A DNA stretch of 64,000 bases from Xanthostigma xanthostigma (Eukaryota > Arthropoda > Insecta > Raphidioptera > Raphidiidae), in contig OY754467.1 of NCBI GenBank assembly GCA_963575645.1, positions 1,364,001 through 1,428,000 of the forward strand, given 5' to 3'. Under the pieces are notes generated by a model that was not told where the DNA came from, ran no database searches, and saw nothing but the letters and a program-made list of their open reading frames with translations. The translations under genes and the position numbers were made by a program. This document shows positions 57,108 to 64,000 of the stretch, one piece after another; the stretch's first letter is position 1, and each line of letters begins with the position of its first letter.

Positions 57108-58094
57108 AGATTTACAGTGTATCGTTGAATCATTTCTCCCCTTAATGTTACAGAAAATTTTAAAAAGGTACGTCGCTGAAAAAGTTTCACTTCAAAAATA
57201 AAGTACATTGTAGGTAGTACGCACCTAATATAAAGTTGTACCATTATAGTATGTTTGGTGATTAATTCAAAAATATTTTTCAATACTTTTGACTTTTATT
57301 TTGCAAGAAATTTCCCTCCGCTATCACCTCCTCGAAACTAACATGAGTTAGCTCCCTCTAGTTCAGAACCTGGATACGCCCTTGTTTCAAAAGACAACTT
57401 TATTATTAAAAATAATTAATGTTTATATATTTTCGTTCGAGCAGATGGCGAAATAATTAATCAAATTATATTTTAGTAAATACAGAATGATAACATTAAC
57501 TACATCGAGACTCTCTCACTCCAGCCTGTTAGCATCAATGGAAACAGAAGAACAAAACATAATCGAACAAATGAAGACAAAAGCAAAGACAATCGCAAAC
57601 AATTGAGGAACGTCGCTGTACGAAATTGTTCCCCTCTATCAGATATCAGACTCGTTGATATTTATACAGAATGTCCTAAACGTAAGCTGCTATAGGTGCA
57701 CGGAATCGTAACGAGCTCAACATATTATAACAAGCTTATATATAAATAATTATTGACTTCGAAACAAGAAGGCAAACCGATGGTTCAAGAATGTTTATGC
57801 CATTATTAGTGTGGTTTTGTTTTGTTTTTTTTTTAGTACAGTCGCTATATTTTGTATTATATTTATATTCTAAACCTGTCTTATATAATTTATTTTGAAC
57901 TATTGGAAATAAAATATTATGATTTATGATGAACTGTTTTTTTAAATGTAAACAGAATATTATTATTTTGACTGTTTTAATATATTTTCGTATCTTGTTA
58001 CATTTTAAAATTCTCCTTTAACCTAACTTTTTTAACTTCACAAAAACATTAATAAAACTCAAAATATGTTATCTAGCCGCTAGCGAGTGAATAA
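57108..58094. other. Unassigned sequence
   Basis: About 1 kb without a supported gene. 57145-57200 shares an old repeat with 26795-26850. Confidence 0.4.
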
Positions 58095-58565
58095 TCATAT
58101 ATATTAATATGCTAAGGTTTAAGATGTTTGCCTTCCTTTTTAGAAAAAAACCACACAATTTCTCCACATAAATTATATATCAATTTACAGATAATTGCTT
58201 GCTCTACTGACATCGACAACTAAAAAATTTATTATTGCTATTGTTTTTGTAAATTAATTAAACTCTGAACAACGTCTGCCATCTGACGGCGTAACGTTAA
58301 CACTTCGATCTGTCATCTGGCCATCATATTGTAAATACCGCATACTGCCATCTGACGGGCAACGCTAAACAACGCTTTTGCTACTTGCGCCTCTATATGA
58401 CGATTTTAGTAAAATATTTCTTTTACAACAAAAAAAAAGAACGTTATAAGCAGTGTGCAAAATTAGAAACGAATTGAATACCTGCAATCATATTTAAAAA
58501 ATAATTTTCTAAAGTGATAATTATTATACTTATTTAGTGCGAATAATTCGCACAGGCAACGCTAG
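58095..58565 (+). mobile_element. Helitron A copy 7
   Basis: It starts A|TCATATATATTAATATGC and ends with GTGCGAATAATTCGCAC, AGGCAACG and CTAG|T. Internal repeat blocks are deleted (471 bp). The 3' end lies at the (AAT)n tail of an inverted SINE, so the tail may have been its target. Confidence 0.9.
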
Positions 58566-58860
58566 TAATAATAATAATGCGTTTAACGTCCGTTTCTCGA
58601 CTTTACGTCATAACAAAAGCCATTCGCACCATTACTATTTTCTGTCTATCACACTTCCCGTTGTTTTCTACATTTTTTCAACTTAATTAACAGCAATGGG
58701 CGAATGAAGAAATTTTAGGACATTAGGATAAGGTAAGCAAATTTTGAGCATATAGGAGTTTGACAGGTAATCGGCCATGGCCTTGAATAAGGAATCATCT
58801 CGATATTTATCTGGAATTATTGAGGGAAACCATGGAAAACGGCAACAAGATCGCTTATTT
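58566..58860 (-). mobile_element. SINE copy 2, 5'-truncated
   Basis: Read on the minus strand, it matches the body and tail of the 63220 SINE from about CCATGGTTTCCCTCAA to the (ATT)n end. The tRNA head is absent. Confidence 0.85.
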
Positions 58861-59200
58861 TGAAACACGGAAATTATACTGTTATGGTTCTTGCAAATCG
58901 ATCTTTTTTGGTCTTGTCTTTCAGAGAAATTCGTTTTTAATGTGTGCATAAGTGGATATGAACATTGTAAGAGCTAACTTTCGAAATGAATTTTTCATGA
59001 AGTTGTACAGCTTCATTGAAGTTGAACACATTATACAAGACCGTCTTATGTTTCTAAACTTTACTAATCTGATAAACTAGTGATTAACTTTTTAAAATTC
59101 ATTGCTTCATAAAAACAAAGTAAGAACTGGAAAATATTTTTTCTTTAAATTAATTCTTTTTTCTTTTACATATGCTATTCATATTGAAATATAGTTCATA
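58861..59200. other. Unassigned sequence
   Basis: No gene or element end is recognised. Confidence 0.4.
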
Positions 59201-59795
59201 CTAGAGTGACCTGTGCGAATTATTCGCACTAAATAAGTATAATAAATATCAGTTTACAAAATTATTTTTTAAATATGATTGCAGGTATTCAATTAGTTTC
59301 TAATTTTGCACACTGCTTATAACGTTCTTCTTTTTGTTGTATTACAATATGAAGCTCAGATGACAGATCGAAGAAATATTTTACTAAAATTGTCATATAG
59401 AGGCGCAAGTAGCAGAAGCGTTGAGCTAAGCCGTCAGATGGCATCATGCAGCAGTGCTGTGACGTTGTTCAGCGTTGCTCGCTGTTTCAAAATTAAAGCC
59501 GTTAGATGGCAGTATGCAGTATTGTGTCTGTTGTATTACAATATGAAGGTCAGATGACAGATCGAAGTGTTGACGTTGTTTCAAAATTAAAGCCGTCAGA
59601 TGGCAGACGTTGTTCAGCGTTGCTGTATTTTAATTAATTTACAAAAACAAAAGCAATAATAAATTTATTAGTTGTCGATGTCAGTAGAGCAAGCAATTAT
59701 CTGTAAAATGATATATAATTTATGTGGAGAAATTGAGGGTTTTTTCTAAAAAGGGAGGCAAATATCTTAAACCTTAGCGTATAAATATATTATGA
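59201..59795 (-). mobile_element. Helitron A copy 8, near intact, inverted
   Basis: On the minus strand it starts A|TCATAATATATTTATACGC and ends GTGCGAATAATTCGCAC, AGGTCACT and CTAG|T. It is 595 bp and serves as a good reference. On the plus strand it holds the 83-codon frame that recurs across the family. Confidence 0.93.
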
Positions 59796-60561
59796 TTTAA
59801 TTTTTTTAGTTCGCGTGAATTTGGTTATTGACAAGCTGTCATAAAAAATAACAGCTATGTTATCCGCACCACATCCTCTTTTTAACCGACTTAAAAAATG
59901 AGGATATCAGTGTGTTCCACTATATAGGTGATCGGTAAATGCTCGTATCCATCTCAGGAGAAGAAACTATGTATAATTTGGATTGATTCAACCTTATCAC
60001 ATGGGGGTCGGAAATGCGTCATTTTTTAACACAACATAAAATATAACAGTAAATTTCGTGGTTTTTAGCCAATTAGTGAGCTATCAAATCATGGAAAAAT
60101 TAAAGCCAAAAAGTGAGGACATTTTTTTTAATCAAATCCGCAACCCTGTATCTCTTTTAGTTTTGGAGATATTATGTGCGCTTTTTGCATATTATTAGAG
60201 AAAAACTTTAAAACGCTGAAACTTCTAAACGACTAAAGATACCGAGGTGGGAATCGATTCAGCGCGATTTGAGAATAACCTCAGTTGTAAGTCGTATATA
60301 AACAATATCACAAGGATTTCTCGGTTTTTTAAAAAACAGAAAAAGTAAGAATTAGAAACGCTGTAACTTCTAAACGACGAATGACACAGAGGTGGGAGTG
60401 GTCGGAATCGTTTAGGCGCCATTTTTTCTATACTGCTTATATTTTTTGTTAATATCATTTGTAATTTTTGGAGCAAAATTTCTGGACTGGTAAGAATTTT
60501 CACTAGACGTGTTTTCCAATGTTCTGAATTTTGCGATACATTCTGTATACCTACACAGTAG
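59796..60561. other. Unassigned sequence with a loose internal duplication
   Basis: The phrase AACGCTG(A/T)AACTTCTAAACGAC followed by GAGGTGGGA occurs at about 60211 and 60357. It is an old duplication; no gene is supported. Confidence 0.45.
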
Positions 60562-60569
60562 GTATAGAC

Positions 60570-60877
60570 CAGGGGTCGGCAACCTTTTAAGACGGAAGAG
60601 CCAAAAGTTACAATTTACAAAATTTCCCAGTTTTTAAAGAGCCACTAAACATTTTCGTTTTTTAGTATTTGCTTATATAGGTATAATATCCGAGGATGAC
60701 ACATCGCGACGGGGGCGGTGCGGGTGAGACGCGAGTGGAAATGGTTGAGAGATTGACATGGTACTCAATCATGGATCGATTGGACGATTTTTAAGGGTTT
60801 CAAATAATTATTTTTTGCGTATGGAACTGGAGAGCCGCAACTTTAACCTCAAAAAAGCCGCAGGTTGCCTACCCCTG
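60570..60877. mobile_element. hAT element with TSD GTATAGAC
   Basis: Perfect 8-bp duplications GTATAGAC flank it (60562-60569 and 60878-60885). The ends CAGGGGTCGGCAACC/GGTTGCCTACCCCTG are inverted repeats typical of hAT. The 308-bp body has AGAGCC(A/G) motifs near both ends and no transposase. Confidence 0.95.
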
Positions 60878-60885
60878 GTATAGAC

Positions 60886-61335
60886 GAAAGTAAAAATAAA
60901 AAAATTGGCCTTTAAAACAAAGTTTCCGAGCTAACTTAAATTAAAATCAGTTGAATAAAGACCTACCTATGTACAAAATATTATGAATTTGCAGTATCCC
61001 GCCGTGTTTTATGTTTTGATAACATCTGTAGTTGAACTCAAACAAATGAATGTTTGATTACGTCTGATGCCAACAAAACACGGTTTTATTAATTGTCGAA
61101 ATTTATAAAACAATTGTTTTATGTGTAATCGAATGTATTTTGTTTGTTTAATTCTCGCAACAATCAAACAAACAAAGAAACCCTTCAGAGAATCAAACAA
61201 CGTTTCAATAAAAACATTGCGGCAGGTAAATATTTCAATAAGTCGTCTCCACTCTCTCCGCTTTTCGTTGCAATCGGTCTTTCGATAACTGATTTTGGCT
61301 CAACATTTATATTTTTATATTATAATCATCTTCAA
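60886..61335. other. Unassigned sequence
   Basis: Overlapping short frames on both strands at 61009-61347 have no recognised domain. Confidence 0.4.
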
Positions 61336-61416
61336 ATTTTTGATTAACGTCTGATTAGAACTCTTCAATAAATAAAATTATCGACCAATTTTTCAGACAA
61401 TATATTAACAAAAAAA
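61336..61416. mobile_element. Repeat F copy 3, half
   Basis: GATTAACGTCTGATTAGAAC followed by AATAAATAAAATTATCGACC matches the left arm of copies 1 and 2. The rest is absent; Helitron A follows directly. Confidence 0.6.
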
Positions 61417-61880
61417 TTATTATATATATTAATACGTTAAGGTTAAGATGTTTGCCTCCTTTTTAGAAAAAATCACACAATTTCTCCACATAAATTATAT
61501 ATCATTTTACAGATAATTGCTTGCTCTACTGACATCGACAACTAAAAAATTTATTACTTTCTTTTGTTTTTGTAAATTAATTAATTAACAGCAACGGTGA
61601 ACAACGTCTGCCATCTGACGGCTATAATTTTGAAACAACGTCAGCACTTCGATCTCTCATCTGACCTTCATATTGTAAATACTGCATACTGCCATCAGAC
61701 GGGCAACGCTGAACAACGTCACAGCAATGATGCCATCTGACGGCTTAGCTCAACGCTTTTGCTACTTGCGCCTCTATATGACAATTTTAGTAAAATATTT
61801 CTTCGATCTGTCATCTGAGCTTCATATTGTAATACAACAAAAAGAAGAACGTTAGAAGCAGTGTGCAAAATTAGAAACGA
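61417..61880 (+). mobile_element. Helitron A copy 9, 3'-truncated
   Basis: It starts near ATTATATATATTAATACG, with the TC altered. It matches the family to AGAAACGAA and lacks the hairpin and CTAG. The sequence then changes to unrelated DNA. Confidence 0.85.
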
Positions 61881-62390
61881 AATTTTGGTCCGATCACTAG
61901 GTCCCGCCATCCGACCGACGCCAATAATGTAAGTGCGTTATGGCAAATACACTAATAACCCTAGAACAGGGATATTTCTTTTTAAGCAGATAGAAACTTC
62001 ACATAGTATAGTAGTTGTATAATTTAGTTTGGCATGATGGTAGTGCGTGGTTTATGTGGTACTCTTTGTGTTTAACTAAATAGTAGTGGAAAGACGCTGA
62101 GGGTGGAGGGGGGAGGTGCTTTTCCGCAGGCTACGTACAAAATACTGTTTACAGATGCCGCGGCATGCTCTCTACTAGAGCCGTCTTTCTTCTTCAGGCT
62201 AAGACACCGAAACCAGAACTTGCTTCAAACACAAAGATGTTTGGGATTTCTGAAATATTACATGCAGCTATACCATGCGGTTCTGAAATAGCAGAGAGTG
62301 AATCAACACTTACAGTAAGGCTCGTTTAAGCAATGTAACTTGAAAGTCAAGCATAACCGATCAATGCATAAAAACTGTGCCGCTTATACA
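61881..62390. other. Unassigned sequence
   Basis: No gene or element end is recognised. Confidence 0.4.
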
Positions 62391-62520
62391 GGATGTATCA
62401 CAGGAAACCGTACATAGGGAAAAGTACACTGTACAAATTAGTTAAGATCAGAGATTGCTTTGCCCTCTATTCAGAGGTCGTTACCATGGTTTACACTTTA
62501 CATAATGAAATAGTGGCACA
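62391..62520 (+). mobile_element. Repeat M copy 2
   Basis: ACAGGATGTATCACAGGAAA and CATAGGGAAAAGTACACTG match 34399 onward. Only this end is recognised. Confidence 0.6.
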
Positions 62521-62578
62521 ATCTGGATGAACTTAAAGACAAAATCGCCGAAATATATTTCAATGTACTAATGCATAG

Positions 62579-63162
62579 TAGTCAGAGTGCCCGTCGGCAA
62601 AAATTTTATTGATACATACTCTCCCCAGACTTTGTATATGGCTTCATTAGGCCTAGTCTGACACCTATTTGCTCTATGACTTTTCTTGAATTTGGGGCGT
62701 TTTCCCTCTAAAGTTTGCAAAAGATGTCGTTTTGACGACATGTAAAAATTTATAGATACTGTTTGTTTTTTTAATTGGATAGCTTAAAAACTTCAACCAA
62801 AACGCTAAAATAATGTTCTCTGACAAATAACATGAACCATTTAAAATGTCTGACACCTCGAATATGTCGAACATATTCGAGGTGTCAGACATATTAGTTC
62901 ATATTTTTTGTCAGAGAACATTATTTTAGCATTTTGGTTAAAGTTTTTAAGCTATCCAATTAAAAAAACAAACAGTATCTATAAATTTTTACATGTCGTC
63001 AAAACGACATCTTTCGGAAAGTTTAGAGGGAAAACGCCCCAAAATCAAGAAAAGTCATAGAGGAAATAGGTGTCAGACTAGGCCTAATGAAGCCATATAC
63101 AAAGTTTGGGGAGAGTATGTATCAATAAAATTTTTGCCGACGGGCACTCTGGTCTCTGACTA
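62579..63162. repeat. Large near-perfect inverted repeat (584 bp)
   Basis: The arms of about 290 bp meet at a 5-base spacer (62867-62871) inside ATGTCTGACACCTCGAATAT and its inverse. The outer ends are TAGTCAGAG..TGCCCGTCGG and its inverse, with a few extra bases on the right. It would fold into a long hairpin. The short frames at 62674-62892 and 62993-63205 are the same arm read from each side. Confidence 0.95.
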
Positions 63163-63219
63163 TAGGTTAGAGATACGAAGCAAAATACATGAACATACCA
63201 AATAAATTTACTTATCTGA

Positions 63220-63653
63220 CCGAGCGGATGGCGTAGCGGCGAGAGCACTAGACTCGCATTCGGGAGGTACCGGGTTCGAATCCCGGCGGGGGCAGATGTA
63301 GCTGGGACTTTTTCCCACTGCCTCTCGCCGAGAAACGGTGATTCCTGTACCGGCCATCTTGATGAGGTTTGCCATGGTTTCCCTCAACAATTCCGGATAA
63401 ATATCGAGATGGTTCATTATTTAAGGCCTAGGCCGGTTATCTGTCAAACTCCTGTGCTCGAAATTTGCATACCTTATCCTAATGTCCTAAAAATTCCTTA
63501 ATTCGCCCATTGATAATTAAGTTGAAGTTTAAAAATTGTAGAAAATAACGGGAAGTGTGATAGATGGAAAATAGTAATGGTGCGAATGGCGTCTGTTATG
63601 ACATAAAGTCGAGAAACGTTAAACGCATTATTATTATTATTATTATTATAATC
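63220..63653 (+). mobile_element. tRNA-derived SINE, full length
   Basis: The A box TGGCGTAGCGG (63229-63239) and an exact B box GGTTCGAATCC (63273-63283) form a tRNA-like pol III promoter. A unique body follows and the tail is (ATT)n. TACTTATCTGA at 63209-63219 and 63654-63664 is a perfect 11-bp target duplication. At 434 bp, it depends on a LINE for movement; the (ATT)n tail resembles that of the LINE fragment at 43.7 kb, but a partnership is only a guess. Confidence 0.94.
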
Positions 63654-63664
63654 TACTTATCTGA

Positions 63665-64000
63665 ACATTATAGAAAATCTCCAGAGGGGGATCCAAAATA
63701 AAAGAAAAAGACCTCACGAAATTTATGAACTTCCCCAAAATTTCTGCAGTAATGAGTTTTAGCTGATGCCCTTGGCAAAGTATAAATTCGTTACGTTCAA
63801 ATGTTTCGGACTGCTTTCAATGAAAAGTGAGGGAGTCTTGTTTTATGTTTCGAGAAGAAGAAAGCCGATATACGAGATCGTGCCTAAAGGCTTGAGACGT
63901 TACCGTCGCGACGCCGCTGTCAGCGCAGTGGTATGATCGCCCCTTCCTTCTATTCCAGAGATTGTGTCGTCGGTTCTATTTGAGGTCGGATGTTACATTC
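63665..64000. other. Unassigned sequence at window end
   Basis: It is somewhat less AT-rich than average near 63890-63960 (CGTCGCGACGCCGCTGTCAGC). No open frame or element is supported. Confidence 0.4.

Noticed and set aside
63890-64000. GC-richer window end as the start of a host exon
   Set aside because: No open frame, splice pattern or protein similarity is visible before the window stops.

Overview
This looks like a stretch of arthropod, most probably insect, nuclear DNA. It is AT-rich. It has no long open reading frame, no operon-like spacing and no recognisable host gene. Almost everything that can be named is a mobile element, a piece of one, or a tandem or inverted repeat. The classes seen are non-autonomous Helitrons, pogo/Tigger-like and other TA-flanked elements, hAT elements with 8-bp duplications, a tRNA-derived SINE and one LINE 3' end. 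This mix is typical of repeat-rich insect genomes. I cannot name the species.

The most abundant family (Helitron A here) has nine copies, near 2.1, 17.1, 22.2, 28.9, 32.7, 44.5, 58.1, 59.2 and 61.4 kb. Intact copies are about 580-600 bp. They start with TC, end with a GTGCGAA/TTCGCAC hairpin followed about 8 bases later by CTAG, and sit between A and T. At least four other Helitron types share this architecture: B (5.4, 8.1, 25.0, 26.4, 55.6 kb), C (20.5, 24.8, 28.2 kb), D (37.1 and 39.3 kb) and a type with a 71-bp minisatellite (41.1 kb). Two B copies carry the same tRNA-Lys-like sequence.

Cut-and-paste elements are well marked by target duplications. hAT elements with 8-bp duplications lie at 35.5, 42.3, 54.5 and 60.6 kb. 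TA-flanked pogo/Tigger-like elements lie at 1.2, 14.1, 45.9, 48.5 and 49.2 kb, and fragments of Tigger transposase C-termini survive at 1.4 and 49.5 kb. The layers can be read as nested insertions. Element X sits inside repeat E at 14 kb. Two Tigger elements sharing one TA sit inside another E copy at 48.5-49.9 kb. A SINE at 53.6-55.2 kb is split by a TIR element that is itself split by a hAT. A Helitron sits inside an inverted repeat at 37.1 kb.

Tandem arrays include a 199-bp satellite (51.7-52.8 kb), a 90-bp minisatellite (6.3-6.7 kb), a 161-171-bp array whose units each carry a Helitron-like CTAG end (17.9-18.6 kb), and 151-, 131-, 74- and 71-bp repeats inside elements. Two near-perfect inverted repeats (11.5-12.2 and 62.6-63.2 kb) would fold into hairpins with arms of about 290-360 bp. 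A motif at 24.9 kb matches the hammerhead ribozyme core known from Penelope-like elements. Stretches between these features are AT-rich and unassigned; they may hold older repeats or non-coding host DNA. No gene pathway can be reconstructed from this window.
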